DNA from: Phalacrocorax aristotelis
Taxonomy: Eukaryota; Chordata; Aves; Suliformes; Phalacrocoracidae
Assembly (NCBI RefSeq): GCF_949628215.1
Contig: NW_027441194.1
Coordinates: forward strand, 62,001 to 126,000
Length of the DNA stretch: 64,000 nt
Direction: 5' to 3'
Shown piece after piece: positions 23,099 to 35,149 of this stretch. Each line of letters opens with the position of its first letter. Position 1 is the first letter of the stretch. Position numbers and translations under genes: made by a program. Below the pieces are notes generated by a model. It did not search any database. It saw only the letters and a list, made by a program, of their open reading frames with translations, and had not been told where the DNA came from.

Positions 23099-23545
23099 CC
23101 TAGGGCTGCCCTCACCCACTCGCCTTTAGCATACCAGAAGCCTGCCTCGGCGGGTCGTTTGAAGCTTCCCATCCCACCAGCCCCAGTAGTGCAGGCACAC
23201 AAGGAGACACCCCTGCACCCACCAAAGGCGCTCGCTCACCTCGCCGGCAGCCCTAGGCCTCACCCGACACAGGGAATCGTGTCCGACACACCACCACGCT
23301 GCAGCAGGAGCGGAGGAGGCCTTTCCTTACCAGGAAGCAGCAACGAGCACGGCGGCATCACCTCGCAGGCACCGCAGCATCGCAGGGCTGTTACCTGCGG
23401 AGAGAGCAATGGGGATCACAGGGACGCCACCGCGCGTGCGCGGCTCCCGGGCTCAGTACCCAATTCTGGTCGCTGGGCAGCAGCATTATCTGAATTACTC
23501 TTCTCGATTAATACCATCCAGAAACCATAACTTGGCTGCATCCAC
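23099..23545. other. CpG-containing unique sequence with minus-strand donor-like sites
   Basis: No convincing ORF. Reading leftwards there are donor-like sites GGCGAG|GTGAGC (near 23240), CTTCCTG|GTAAGG (near 23332) and CCGCAG|GTAACA (near 23395), so a minus-strand first exon is possible but no single one is favoured. Confidence 0.3.
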
Positions 23546-24290
23546 AGAGCTTCTATTCCTCTGCACCTTTCCCCCTCGCAGCCCCAGCAGCACCATTCAT
23601 TGCCTCTGCACCAAACAGCAAAGCGTCTCGAGCATTTGTCCTTTCCTCTCGACCGCTTAAAAACGTCTGGTGCTTGCTACTGTCCATGCCACTGCCCCCC
23701 GCATGCCCGAGGGAGGAGAAGCAGCACAGCAAACCTGGGGAACAAGGTTGGGTTCCCCACCCCCGCAGAATAAGCCCCAGGAACTGCTGGTAGGCATGTG
23801 GCATCAGGGTTGTGATAGGGTTTTGTTTTGGTTTTCTTTTTTTCCCCGCCTTCTTTACATAATGTAATAATTGGGGTTGCTTTTCCAAACTACTGAGTTC
23901 TGTGGGGACTTTTTGTGCTTTTACCCTACAAAAAATGGTCATTTTCACTTTCGGTTTTGTGCATGAGAATGGTTGGTGGGTGCTTTTAGGTGGTTGTTCC
24001 TTCCCCACCACCACCCTTTTTTTCCTTTCCAGCTGCACAAATCCAGCTGGAGTTGGCTTTCCCAGAAGCCCCAAGTTGTTTTCTTTCCACCAGAATTCTT
24101 TCTGTTTTTTCACCCCCCATTGCAGACCCAGAGTAAGGGGTTTGAGGTATTTTTGTGCCCAGGCAGCAGCTCCCAGGCTGCATAAGCAGCCCCACAGGGG
24201 GAAGTCCCCGTTTGAGGGAATCGGCCCCAAATTGGGATGGGAAAGTGAAGAGAAGGAGAAAAAACCCTGAATAACCTGAAAAAGAACACC
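23546..24290. repeat. Dispersed repeat, copy 1
   Basis: Homologous, with substitutions and small indels, to 37961-38270 plus 38975-39420. Shared blocks include 'tcgagcattt...tcgac.gctttaaaaa', 'gagggaggagaagcagcac', 'gcttttccaaac', 'ttcaccccccattgcagac' and 'atcggccccaaat.gggatggga'. The minus strand is open for 254 codons (23553-24317), but the other copy is interrupted in that frame and no domain is seen, so I do not call a gene. The family is not identified. Confidence 0.7.
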
Positions 24291-24331
24291 TACTCCAGCC
24301 CACCAAGCACCGGTCACCTTGCCTGACTCAC

Positions 24332-24371
24332 CTCCAGGGCCCAGATCACGCTCGGCTCATCGCTTAGCACC
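24332..24371 (-). other. Candidate minus-strand exon (40 bp)
   Basis: Minus strand: a T-rich tract (the A12 run on plus), then ...TGATCCGAG| acceptor, 40 bp, then donor CTGGAG|GTGAGT. Open in one frame only (VLSDEPSVIWALE). It lies 90 bp downstream of the 60-bp exon candidate at 24462-24521; joining them keeps one frame open. Not recognised. Confidence 0.25.
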
Positions 24372-24461
24372 CTCGGATCACAAAAAAAAAAAAGAGTAAA
24401 ACCCATAATGGAGCCCTATAGCCATCAGTCACATCTTCCCTCCAGTACTACACAGACTCAC

Positions 24462-24521
24462 CTTCTTACAGCGCTCCCCTGGGCCCTCCTCCGTTGCCCT
24501 GCACGACTCATCCATCTGCAC
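24462..24521 (-). other. Candidate minus-strand exon (60 bp), best copy of a repeated segment
   Basis: Minus strand: acceptor CTGTTTTTCCAG, 60 bp, donor AAG|GTGAGT, all near consensus. One frame reads VQMDESCRATEEGPGERCKK. Diverged copies at 43121-43180 (60 bp, both splice sites kept, but a TGA in that frame) and 44167-44226 (acceptor kept, donor lost, TGA in frame). Conserved splice signals with broken frames suggest a non-coding exon or a decayed gene family. Confidence 0.4.
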
Positions 24522-24700
24522 CTGGAAAAACAGCGTTACTGAACAAGTCACCTGGAGGCACAGCAACAGCTTAACCATTCCACAGCTCTTGTGCCCACGT
24601 AGGAATACCGTCTAGAGCCCAACTACAGCCTGCCGTTAAAGGAAATGCATTAAATCAAACGTTAAGCCCTCGCACGTGCAAGCCGGAACAGCAAAAACAC

Positions 24701-26020
24701 CGCACGCTCGCGCACCCAGGGCGCAGCCCGACGGAGGTCCATGCGCACCTCGCCGGTTTGATGCAGAGCCACCCAGCATCCCTGCGAGCACAGCTGCAGG
24801 CGCAACAGCAGTTTCACCTACACCCATCTCGGCGCGCAGCGCTTCTGAAGCTTTAAACTGAAAGCCCTACCTTGACGCTTGGCCACACTAGAAGCGAGCC
24901 GTAGCTAGAACTCCACAGAAACACAGCAACACAAATTGCGCACCCACAGCGGCGACAGCTTCGCAGCTATTTAGACCTGGAACAACAGAGAAAAGTAAAA
25001 CAGCTTCATCACCCGCACAGGAAAAGCGGCAGACGGAGACAAAGGGTCAGCATTCATAGCCCTTACAGAACACAGGCGTTCTCTCTCCTTCCATTCCTAA
25101 ACCCATCTCTTAGGTCTAAATATCGCAGCCCTGCTGTGGCAATAGCGAGAGCAGGGAACAAGAGCCCTGCCGCCGGCCGTTTGTGCGGCAGGACACAAAA
25201 ACAGAGGGACATGTTTTGCCACGCACAACCCTGAATCTCCTGAAAATTTATGTTTACTAAAAATAGCCATTGGGAACATATTCCCAAAAACATTCGGCAA
25301 TGAAACTTTTATGTGTTTGACACCCGCACATTTTTTGGGAACTTGCTATTTGCTTCCTGGTTTTGCTGGTCTTCCCTCAGAAGTTCTACCTGCAGCCAAG
25401 TTATTCATTCCTACCCGCCCGACCGGTTCAAGCATTCACCTTCCTGGTATTACCAGCACATTGACACAGGCGAGCAACTTAACTGCTCTTCTAAAACTAT
25501 CCAAATGACAATTACAGCCCTGAAAGAGGAGTGGAAGAGAAGAAAAGGAGAGATCAGGCAGCAAAAGTGCTCTGCAGGCTGCTGCCGGCCAACACTGCAC
25601 TCTTTTGTTAAAGCCACCCCGCCCCCCCAAACGCAAACAAAAAAACCCCATGACTGTGGAATGCGTTTTTTTTCTTTTCAGCAGTCCTTTTGGAGCTCAT
25701 CCCTGTCTCAGCATCTTGTCTTGTCAGAGCATGAAGTGCAGATGATCTGTATCCCGATGACATTTGCATGGGATGAATACATTTTCAGAAATAGACCAGA
25801 TCCGTGAGACTCCTGTCACCTTTGTGGTTTTAACAATCGTAACTCAATTTTATTGACTGACACACTTATGAGAAAACTAATTAACTTTGAAACTTAGCCT
25901 CTCCTCGGGGAAAAAACATGTTAGACACCAAGTGAAACCGATTCAGAGCTCCGAACCACGATGGAGCCGACAGAGCTGTTGTGACTTAGTTTGTATGATT
26001 AATTAATTGGTTAATAACTA
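24701..26020. other. Unique sequence, no feature recognised
   Basis: Mixed composition with no strong ORF or splice-site pair. Short direct ORFs up to 164 codons (25313-25807) have no recognisable domain. Confidence 0.5.
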
Positions 26021-26399
26021 TTCTAAGCAGCGCAGAAAGAAGAGCTGGACCCAAAGAGGGTGCGCTGCGCTGGATCCAAAAAGCACCCTTCCTCCAGAGA
26101 CCCGCCTCAGGTGGCGAGTTCGCTCTGGTGCATGCCGGCCTCCCGAACTTCGGGGTCCGATGTGACCGGACCCCCACCTCCGGGGAGGGTCCTCGTACCC
26201 TGCCCAACCCCTGCTTTCCCCTGCAGCCCCCAATGCCCCCACCCCCCAGCCTGCACAAGCAGCCAAACCGGCTGCTGCTTTTGGCCCCCAAACCAGCTCA
26301 CTTTGGGACCGGTTCTGAGCCAAAAAGCCCAGCTGCTGAGCCTGTTCTCAAGTCCCAAAAATGCAGCACTTGACCTCTGCTCCTCAGCCCAAAACCACA

Positions 26400-27620
26400 C
26401 GACTTAGTCCCCTCGCTCAGGCCCTCAAAACGCACGACTCGATCTGTTTCAGGGCCCCGGCATCAGCCACAGGAGCCTGCTCTCAAGGCCCAGGAACAGA
26501 AGAGCTGTGCTCTCCCCGTTCAGGGACCAAACCAGCTGAGCCTGGCTGCGTCCCGGCCCCCTCCGCAGTCCCCACGGGCAACGCTCAGGGCCGCGGAGAG
26601 CGCAGCCACCCCACAGCCCTGCACCCCCACGGCCCACGCGGGCACTGTCGGGGAGGCCTTGGGAACTGAACTGCGCGGGCCCGGCCCCGCACCCCAGCGG
26701 GGCAGCCCAGCGCCGGCCCGGCAGCGCTTTCTTCCTGCTCTCGCAGGCCGCGTTTCCCCGGCAGCGCCGGGCCCGCACCCCAACCCCACAGGGGGCCGGG
26801 CCCAGCCCGCCTCCAGCAAACCGCGGCGGCAGCAGCCAGGGTCCTTGCCTGCCTCGCGGGCAAGGGGGGACCCGCCCGGCACCACAGGAGCCCCCGCCGG
26901 GGTCGCCGCCGCCGCCCGACCCCGACGAGGAGCAGCCGAGAGCCGGGTGGGGCTGCCCCTACTTCCCCACGGCCGGGCACGGGCTCGGCCCCAAAACACA
27001 ACCACCGACCCACGAAAGCGCTCGGCCCGGGGCCACTGCTGCCCGCAACCCCCCCCCGGGGACTCCGCGGACCGGGAGACCCCACAGCCGAAACCCGCCG
27101 ACCCACAGCGCGCCCGGCCACGCGGCTCCTCACCTGCCCCCCGGCGCGGCTCCGGCTGCCCCACGGCCCGGCACGGAGCCGAACCCGGCCACCGGACCAT
27201 CCGCCGCCCCCCCAACGCTCCGGGACGGTTCTCGTCCCTTTTCGCTCTGACGCCTCGAGCCGAGCCGGCCCCGCTCCTCCGAGCTACCGGCGGTGCCCGC
27301 TCGGCTGCTCGGGGCCAGGCCCTGTTCTCGCCCAGCCGCGAGAAGCCGCTCCGGGGTCTCCTCGGTGCGTCCAGCCCCGTGCCGTGCCGGAGCGGGGAGA
27401 GCCGGGTACGAGCGCGGAGCCCTGGGGCAGGGGTTGCCCCAGTGCCGCCGACTGTGTGGGGGTGTGTCGTCCCCCCCCGCCCCACGCGGGGGGCGCACAC
27501 ACGGTACACCCGCGGGGCAGGGGCATCCCCGGGGAGCCGTGCAGCCGGGCTGCGCCGTAGGAGGGAAGGGTGATGTTGGTTTCCCATTTTCCCCGCAGCC
27601 TGATCCTCCCCCTCCCCCGT
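26400..27620. promoter_or_regulatory. CpG island
   Basis: Very GC-rich with dense CpG and no TATA box. A minus-strand donor GGGGGGCAG|GTGAGG lies at 27128-27133, so a minus-strand transcript could start between about 27150 and 27600. ORFs of 300-390 codons on both strands are Pro/Arg/Gly/Ala-rich and overlap each other, so I treat them as composition artefacts. Confidence 0.6.
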
Positions 27621-27721
27621 ACTGAGTCGCCCCCTCCCCGCCCACCCCTTCCCGCGCGTTACAGCCCGCGAAAAAGCTTTTAACAACCCGATCAACAACA
27701 CTCCCTTTATCCCTCTTCCAG

Positions 27722-27877
27722 CAGCAGCAGCGAGAGATTAAGCCAACTGCAGCACAGAGGAAGAAGGCAAGGAGAGCCTTTTCAAGCAAGGGCAGGACAA
27801 AAATGCACGGCGTGGACAGGCACAGGAGAGGCTGCATTATCTGGAAAGCACAACACCTCCCCAATGGCAGAAAATAA
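27722..27877 (+). other. Candidate plus-strand terminal exon
   Basis: Acceptor CCCTTTATCCCTCTTCCAG ends at 27721. The following frame starts QQQREIKPTAAQRKKARRAF and stops after 51 codons at 27875-27877. It is basic and has no known domain. It lies about 100 bp after the CpG island, in the right orientation for a short downstream exon of a plus-strand transcript. Could equally be chance. Confidence 0.2.
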
Positions 27878-28479
27878 GGAACGAATCGTTTCCAAGGAGC
27901 TGCAGCAGACGAATCACCTTTTTCTTTATTGCTCTCCTGCCCTTTGTTATCCAAAGCGATAGGCTTCACCACCGGGCAGAAAATATCTGCCTAGATTTAC
28001 ACGGACAACCAGAAACAATCAAGCCACCCAGGAAAAAGTTCACAGCAGAGGTATAACACATCAGCAGCTAAAACATTTGTTACGCAGGCACAACTAGGCA
28101 CTAAACAAAGGCTTTCCAACACTGGAGGTCTAGAACAGGTAGACATTAGCACAGAAGCACAAGGGGCTCTGTCACCCTGCACAAATCTCCCCGTGCCTAC
28201 ACACGTACACGTTCAGAAGTTATTTATCAGAAAACGCCCAACTGAGCCATTTGCCACAGTCACCAGACTCACGACGTGATAACACGACATGACACACGAG
28301 GTGGGCTCAGAGTTTTAAGGCAAAAATACCTCCCCCGCCCCCCACCCGAGATCTTTCAGGCTCCAGACCTGCCATCTCCCCGCACCAAACCTACCCGGCC
28401 AAAGGGTTTCAGGTGGCCCAAAACACAGTACACAGAAAATAGACGGGGAAAGCCCTACATTGTGCAAAAGCGAACGATG

Positions 28480-28950
28480 CCCGACCAGGGCTTCTCTGCG
28501 GGGCCCGGGCCCGGCACGGAGCCGCCCCCCCCCACCCCGGGGTCGGGCCCGGGCCCGGGCCCGGCACGGAGCCGCCCCCCCCCACCGCGGGGTCGGGCCC
28601 GGGCCCGGGCCCGGCACGGAGCCGCCCCCCCCCCACCGCGGGGTCGGGCCCGGGCCCGGGCCCGGCACGGAGCCGCCCCACCCCCACCCGGGCCCGGCAG
28701 GGAGCCGCCCCACCCCCACCCCGGCCCGGGCCCGGCACGGAGCCGCCCCCCCCCCCCCCACCCCGGCCCGGAGCGGCCCGGGCCCGGGCCCGGCCCGGAG
28801 CCGCCCCCCCCCCCCACCCCGGCCCGGGCCCGGGGTCGGGCCCGGCACGGAGCCGCCCCCCCCCACCCCGGCCCCGGCCCCGGGCCCGGCACGGAGCCGC
28901 CCCCCCCCACCCCGGCCCCGGGCCCGGGCCCGGCACGGAGCCTCCACCGC
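28480..28950. repeat. GC-only minisatellite with GGGCCC runs
   Basis: About ten copies of a 40-62 bp unit, 'cggcacggagccgccccc...ccaccccggggtcgggcccgggcccgggcc'. Copy starts near 28513, 28562, 28614, 28673, 28734, 28796, 28849, 28890 and 28934. C runs reach 11 bases; the minus strand can form G-quadruplexes, and the GGGCCC runs can form hairpins. Pro/Gly-rich ORFs in all frames are by-products. Confidence 0.9.
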
Positions 28951-29800
28951 TGCCCGAACTCACTCACCAGCGCTCTCCGGCCCCTGGCCACGGCCGCGCT
29001 GCTCTCCCAGGCGGCTGCCGCAGGCGAGGGTCGGGCGCTGCCAGGCCTCCAGGAGTCCTGAGGAGCTGGCGGCCACCGCAGGGGATGGCTGCCTGCGGTC
29101 GGACTGCCGCGGTGCTCCCCGCCCAGCTCCGAGCAGTCTCCGCCGGCCACGGGCTTCCCACGCCGGGCCGCAGAGGGGCCCCGGCACCGCAAAGAGACAC
29201 CTCGCGGCGCAGCCGCCCCACGCACCGCTCCCACCTCCGCTCCGCCGCGCTGCGCCACCGGAAGCCGGAGCCCCGCGGGGCGGCCCTTAGAGGGCGGCCG
29301 GAAGGACCGGCCCCCACCGGCCCCTCCCCCGCGCCGGACCGCCCCCGCGCCCAGCCGTTGAGCGCCAGCGCCCCCTGCTGGCCGGGCCGCGCTCAGCTCG
29401 CGAGGGCGCCGTGGGCCGGGCGGGGGGGGACGCGCCGGCTCGGGGCCAGCTCCTTTCGGGGCGAGCGAGCGAGCGGGAAACCCCTGCGGGCCCCGGTCAC
29501 GGCCGGGCGGAGCCGCGCGCCCTCCCAGAGCTGCTCAACGGGGCTGCCCCTCGTGACACATACCGAGCCGTCCGCGACGGGAGCGGGCAGAGGAGGAAGG
29601 GGCCGGCGGCCGCGGGGCCCTGGCCGCAGGCACGGCGAGGGGTGGGGGGCTGGGGCCCGTGGGGCCGCCCTGCTGGGTCACTGCCCTGCGCCGCACCGCG
29701 CTGGGGGCTGGGGCCCGACCGGCGCCGGGGGACCGGGGGCAGCCACGAGCAGAGGGCCTGAGCTTAGCCACGGCCAGCAGAACACCCCGAAGCGTGAGAC
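28951..29800. promoter_or_regulatory. CpG island with minus-strand first-exon donor
   Basis: Dense CpG. On the minus strand GGAGAGCGCTG|GTGAGTGAG gives a strong donor at 28962-28967, so an exon ending at 28968 could start in this island. GGCGG and CCGGAAG-like motifs lie at 29255-29310. A CTCF-like site is at 29367-29383. No recognisable coding sequence. Confidence 0.55.
29367..29383 (-). promoter_or_regulatory. CTCF-like binding site
   Basis: Minus strand GGCCAGCAGGGGGCGCT, a near-perfect match to the CTCF core (CCASYAGRGGGCGCT type). It sits inside a CpG island between the GGGCCC minisatellite and the quiet 30-34 kb stretch. Confidence 0.65.
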
Positions 29801-30069
29801 GCTGCAAGGCCAAGGTGGTCCTTGGCAATGGGGGCGCCTGGGCTCGGCCTCCGCCTTACCCGTCCTGGGTCTGCGTGGCGTTCCAGGGGAATGGTGTTTT
29901 CCTTGTGCGGAAGGTGGGCTGGCCGGTCGGCCGTGCCCCGGCCGTTACCGATCCTGCCAAAGGCGCTCGCACGCTCTGGCCCATTACTGCTGCGGTGCCG
30001 CGCTGTAGCAGAAAGAAGAGGTGTTGTGTTATCTCACAAAAAGCCTCCTATGGTCAGTTGAAGAAATAA

Positions 30070-33000
30070 CCTCTTTCCGTGGCACTGACTCTTTTCGTAC
30101 AGTCCATAGCCGGCTTTCGGCTTTTGTCTTTACAGCATTCAGTTTGCTTTCTGCCTAGCTTTCTACCTGCTGTGAAACATTTGGATGGTTTTTTCTTTTT
30201 GGTTTTTTTTTCCCCTACTTGCTCCACAACTCCCACACCAACCACCCAGCGCGGCTCGCCTTTCAGCCCCCAGACCGAGGAGCCTTGCCCTGGGACGGCC
30301 CTTACATGTCAGCAGAGTTGTTCCAGCTCTCACCCTGTCCCTACCCAGCTGAGGACGTCTGTGTCCGTGGGAGGCACCCAGAAACTCCCCCTGCTGCGTG
30401 GCAGTCCCCTGCCCCGTCAGAGAAAACTGTGGCAATATCGGCTAAGTTTAAAAGCGTCGGCAGGAGGTGCAGAATACGTAAATAAAGCGGCGGTTGGCTG
30501 CCGGGTATGGGTGCAATATAAATACATTTTGTTTATAGGCCTTCGTGCCTATTCAGCGTTGAACGGCACCGCAGCCCACCCAGCCCGGGGCTCGGAGAAG
30601 GGTCTCTCCAAGGGCACAACCTAAGGCAGCGCAGGAAGCCCAGCTGCCACGCTCCCAGTCGCTACGGGACGCTCGCTTACAGTTACACTAACGAGGGTAC
30701 GGATGAGGCTGGAACTAGCAGAAATGCTGACTCTTCTGGCCTTTTATTCGTGGAAGGTACAGCGCGCGAGCCTCGGCGGCTCACAGGAGAAGCGTGCAGT
30801 GCTGCCTGACTCTCATTCTCAGCTCACGTACTACTGCCAAAGCTCCTGCCCTGTGCTGTGCCAGATGCCGGCTGGCGTGAGCGCCTGGGCTCCTGAGGGA
30901 CCCCCTTGTCCTGAGAGCCAGAAGTACTCACTTCCCTTTGCATGAGGCCTGTAGGAGATATACCCTGCAATTTTAAAAATCTGTATCAAACGTGGCAGAC
31001 TCAAAAGAGGGCATTTTTAAAAAGGCAGGTTTGTTTTCTTTTTTAACTTTACGATCTACAGCCTAGCAAAGAGCTCCCTTTCAGTGTCAGTCGCTTGGCT
31101 TTCTCCCCTACTGACGAGGTCCCAGCCGCCCGGTGAGATCTCGCTGGAGATATTCTCAGTTTCCCTCGAGTACGTGGCTGCCCTGGCCCGAGGCCAGCGA
31201 AGAAGCTGACTTTGCCCGTGCCTGAATCAGCAACACGTCCAGCAGGCGACTTGCAGAGCCCAGGGAACCCTCGTAAAGAGGTTTGGGGGTGGGGCGCGCC
31301 ACATCTGCGGCATCGGCCGTGGGAAAGGACCGGCGCAGTAAAACAGGTGGGTGAAACCGCGGCGCGCGCCAATACGTGCTGCTGCCTGGGGCATCGCTTT
31401 GCTGCGGGTCAAGTCAGATGCTCTCTGTAAGAGCGAGTCAGGGTAAAGGCAGCAGCAGATTTCTTTTCTGCTCATTTTAACAAAGGCTGGACGGAGCCCA
31501 TAGAGGAAGGCACTACGCGTCTTGCTGGGTTTGTTTCCCTGCCTTCTCGTAAGCTGTCGCGGAAACTTGCACGAGGAAAGCCTGTGCAAGCTGATGATGA
31601 CAGCCACACACGGTTGAAGAGGGAGCAGATGGTGAGAGCAGAGGTACGCGCTCAGGCTGTGCGCTGGAAGCTAATGCTAATGCTGCAAAATAAAGAGTGG
31701 ATTTTCTTTTTTGGGTTTAGGTGAGCGCTAAACATTACACGTGCGTGTGTGCGTGTGTCTCTCGCAGGTTTTTGTCATACACCCCACCCTCCCACCCCAA
31801 AAAAACAACCCACACATGCCACGCGTTAAACAGTGGTTTTCCATTGTACTTAGACGTGCTTACATAGGTGTGTTGGTTTGTTACTTTTTTTAATGCAGAA
31901 ACAGCAATACGATAGATTTAATACAGCTAGCAGTTAGACGGGTGTAGCTTTAGAGCGTCGGCTGTTTACAAAGCAACTGCACACCTTCTTTAACTCACAG
32001 TTTAAACAAATGAACTTGCAGTGCATCACACGTGCTTTGTACAGTCACGTTCCACACGGCAGGTCAGATGCTTCACCCTGCCTTGTCCTTGTTCCCCCGA
32101 CTCCGACGGGACCGCCGAGGCCATCCTGGGGACAGCGCCGCTTTCTAGCAGCTGGGTTGCTTGCCTGGACGCCCCACAGACAAACAGTCATTTCCCCACT
32201 GAACCTCTTCTCAAATATTTTCCTAGCCCTGCAGGCCCCACGTCCTTTGGTTCATATTTCCTTTTTTCCGGGCTTTATGCACAGGACCGATGATTTCCAG
32301 AAATAGAAACAGAGGCTGATTCAGTCCAGGCTAAACATTCTCTGACCTAAACCAAACTGCCTTCGAAGAGATAGCTGTACTGTGGGCACCACCTCGGGAA
32401 CAGAAGTTGCCCTGTCATAAAAAAAAAAAAAAAAAAAAGAAGGAAAACAAGGCATTTCAGGCTGAGGAGGCTGAACGGTGTGCTGGGGGCGGTGGGGAGT
32501 TGGAAAGAAACAGTTCAGACGATCAGAGCGAGCTTAGCGTTGCAAAGCGTGCCATTATTTTTAATTTGGCAGTCAGAAGAAAATAGATTCCGACACTGAT
32601 TTCCTGTGTGCTGCGGGAGTTCTCGCCTCAGCATTCCTGTGCACCATTTTACTTTTGTGTCCCGTCTGCTTTGCTTTTGCGCTGTAGCTCTCCGGTTCTA
32701 GCTACGCTTCCCACCACCCCCGTTACTCTTTGACAAGCCCAGCTCTCACTGTGCTTCCCTTCCCGTATGCGCGTGCAGGGAAAAGCCCGCGCGTCTGCCA
32801 CTACAGGACACGCTCTGGGAGGCAGGAGAGATGACGACGCTCCCTGACAGAGGACACAGCTGAGGGGCGGTCCGCCGGGGCTGGGGAGATGGCAGCACCT
32901 TCCCTCAGCTGCCCCATCCGAGCACGGGTGCAGGTGAACACTGAGGAGAGACAAGCAGGCAGGAGCCGCAGAGCGAGAGAGAAAATAAAATTCACGGGTG

Positions 33001-34560
33001 GGTGCTACTTACGTCTCATTTTTAGCGCAAGGGATGAATTCTCAGCACATTCTTGGAGCTGCCCCTTTGGGACTCACGGAGAAGAGGGAGGTTGGCCACG
33101 CGGTGCAGCCCAGCTCTGCTTCCCCTAAATGGTTTTACTGTTCAGGTGTTGCCCTAATCTGGCCGGTACCCCTGCAAAGAGTTTGGGATTTCTGCTGCCT
33201 CTCCGGGCCAGCCGCAGACCCTGACTTCATCGCAGCGAATGACCCTGCACTCCTCAGAGCGGTTGCCGAGTCACATCCCGCTGCCTTCCCTGCAGAACTG
33301 GAGACCCTTTTTCAGCCCTTGCCCCCTCTTCTCTCAGCTCGTTGCCCATCCCTTTTTCAGGGCCGGCACCGATCCCGCCTCCAGCTCGCCCTGTCTCCAC
33401 CTGCGAGCGCCCAACAGGAGCTAAATGTCTCCTCAAGGACGCACGGAAGAGACGCGCAGGCAACCCAGCACAGACCCCCTGCAAACATCTTCTTTCCATT
33501 TTCTTTCCTCTCCTGACACGAAGAGATGACTTAGGAAAAGCGTACTGCTCGCATTTCACCTGCACTGCTTCTACTTTCACTTTCGCTCTCCTTGGCAGTA
33601 ATTAATAGCGGTGGTTGGGGAGGGCTGGGGCATTCCCCCAAAGCGGCTGCAGTTACATCCGGGCGGTTGTGGCACTCCATTAGCTTTGTCATTTTAAATC
33701 TAAATCTTCTGGAATTGTTAGTTCTCGTCAGGAATCACCCGCACCTGCAAATTTTCTTAATGCCTACGCTTGAACCCAGCCACTGTTTAACAGCTCACCT
33801 TTATTTCTGTTCATTTAAGAATCTAAAGCTTCGTTTACTGCTTGGGTTGGAAGCAGGAGCTGTCGCTGCCTCTGAACTTTCTAACAGCCCTGTTACAATT
33901 TCAGTATTACCCACTCCCAATTTAGCTTTCCAGTTCAATTTTCATTGTAGATTCTAAAACTGTCCTTATTTTGTTTCTGATCAGGAGTCATTAATGCCTG
34001 CAGTTGATGTAATAACGGCTGTATTTAGATTGAGCTATTAATGACTCGCAACTCTATTTATGGCATAAAAAAGGACTGCCTTTATTTTTTTTTTAATTAC
34101 AGATTAGGAATAATGACTGCCTGGTTTGCTCAGTAATAGGTGCGATTAAATTTAGTCACGACTCCTCCCTAAATAAAATGTATTTATTTGCACTCTAACA
34201 ATTTAACCTTCCCTTTACCGGCCAGGGGCACCGACAAGTGCCCGTGCGTACCTCCGCTCCCCCTGCGCCGGCTCCCCAGGGAACAGCCTCTTACCCTGAC
34301 CAGAGCCTGCAGCGGCCCGTTGTCGTCCCAGCTCCTTGCCCTCGAGAAAGCGGCCGCCTGAAGCGGCAGCAGATCCGCTGCTGCCCAAAGGGGACGGAAA
34401 TGGCGCGGGGTAAATGATAATATGAAATGATAAATGAATGAAATGATCTCACAAGGGGGAAGAAAACCAGCAAAGCAAAAAACAAACCCCAAACAGAACA
34501 CCATACCACTAAACCGTCTCACCGCCCCCTCAGCGCCCGAAACAACATCCCGGGAGAAAA
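30070..34560. other. Long unique stretch, no gene recognised
   Basis: Moderate GC with AT-rich parts. It contains an A19-type run (32420-32438), a short TG/CG-alternating patch (31739-31765) and an AT-rich end (33950-34195) with repeated 'taatgact' words. ORFs reach 170-180 codons but show no domain or codon bias I can recognise. Could be intronic or intergenic. Confidence 0.5.
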
Positions 34561-34599
34561 AAAGCAAAGCAGGCCACAAGGGACCTTTCTAGTACAGAT

Positions 34600-35110
34600 G
34601 CTGCCAAAGAGTGCCAAGCTCTGGAATCCTTACCTCAGGCAACGCCTCCGCTTCTCTAAACGCCAGAGCACGCCTGCCCGGGGGGCTGAGACAGCCCCAA
34701 AGCTGCGACCGCCCGAGGGAACACGGGAGCACCGACGGCAGAGAAGCCCAGGGGCAGCAAGAGCTGCCCGAGCCCCGGCTGGGGCTCTTCGACCCCCGGG
34801 CCCCGCCCCCGCCCTTCCCACAGCGCCCCGCAAAAGGGGCGGGCCGAGCCCCCCCGAGGGATGAAGGCTCGCAGGGTGGCAGCAGAGAGCAAAGTGCACC
34901 GCACAGCACCAAAGTGGGTGGGTGGGGCCAGGTGGGTCGGACATCAGACGGCCCGCCTGCCCATCGCCGGGGGCAGGGCCCGTTGCTAAGAGCGTGGCGA
35001 GGGGTATCAGGACCGCCCTCAACGGGCTATCGCAAGGGGTCAACACCTGTCGCTAGGGGCTGTGCCTACACGGTTCCGGCCCCCACGGTGACGTCACCAC
35101 GTAGCGTGCG
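34600..35110. promoter_or_regulatory. CpG island with CRE, upstream of the NRF1 minisatellite
   Basis: GC-rich with a GGGGCGGG box near 34836 and a perfect palindromic CRE, GGTGACGTCACC, at 35087-35098 (core TGACGTCA 35089-35096). It directly adjoins the 75-bp repeat array that starts at about 35150. Confidence 0.5.
35087..35098. promoter_or_regulatory. Palindromic CRE (CREB/ATF site)
   Basis: GGTGACGTCACC contains the full 8-bp CRE TGACGTCA. Fifty to sixty bases upstream of the first minisatellite unit. Confidence 0.55.
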
Positions 35111-35149
35111 GGGGGTCACTAAGTGGCGTGGAGAAGTGAGCGCGGCAAA

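Larger units (their letters stand above)
24291..24700. repeat. Diverged segmental repeat R, copy 1
   Basis: Related in the same orientation to 42945-43450 and 44095-44540, and more weakly to 45720-46000. Shared blocks include 'ccctgcac.actc.tcc', 'acaagtcacctgg..gcacagca', 'taggaatacc.tctagagccca' and 'ttaagcc...gcacgt.caagc'. Contains the 60-bp exon candidate. Confidence 0.65.

Noticed and set aside
26520-27701. 393-codon minus-strand ORF
   Set aside because: Gly/Arg/Ala-rich, overlaps other long frames on both strands in a CpG island, and no recognisable motif.
28276-29290. 260-276-codon ORFs over the GGGCCC minisatellite
   Set aside because: Pro/Gly/Arg repeats generated by the DNA repeat in all frames.
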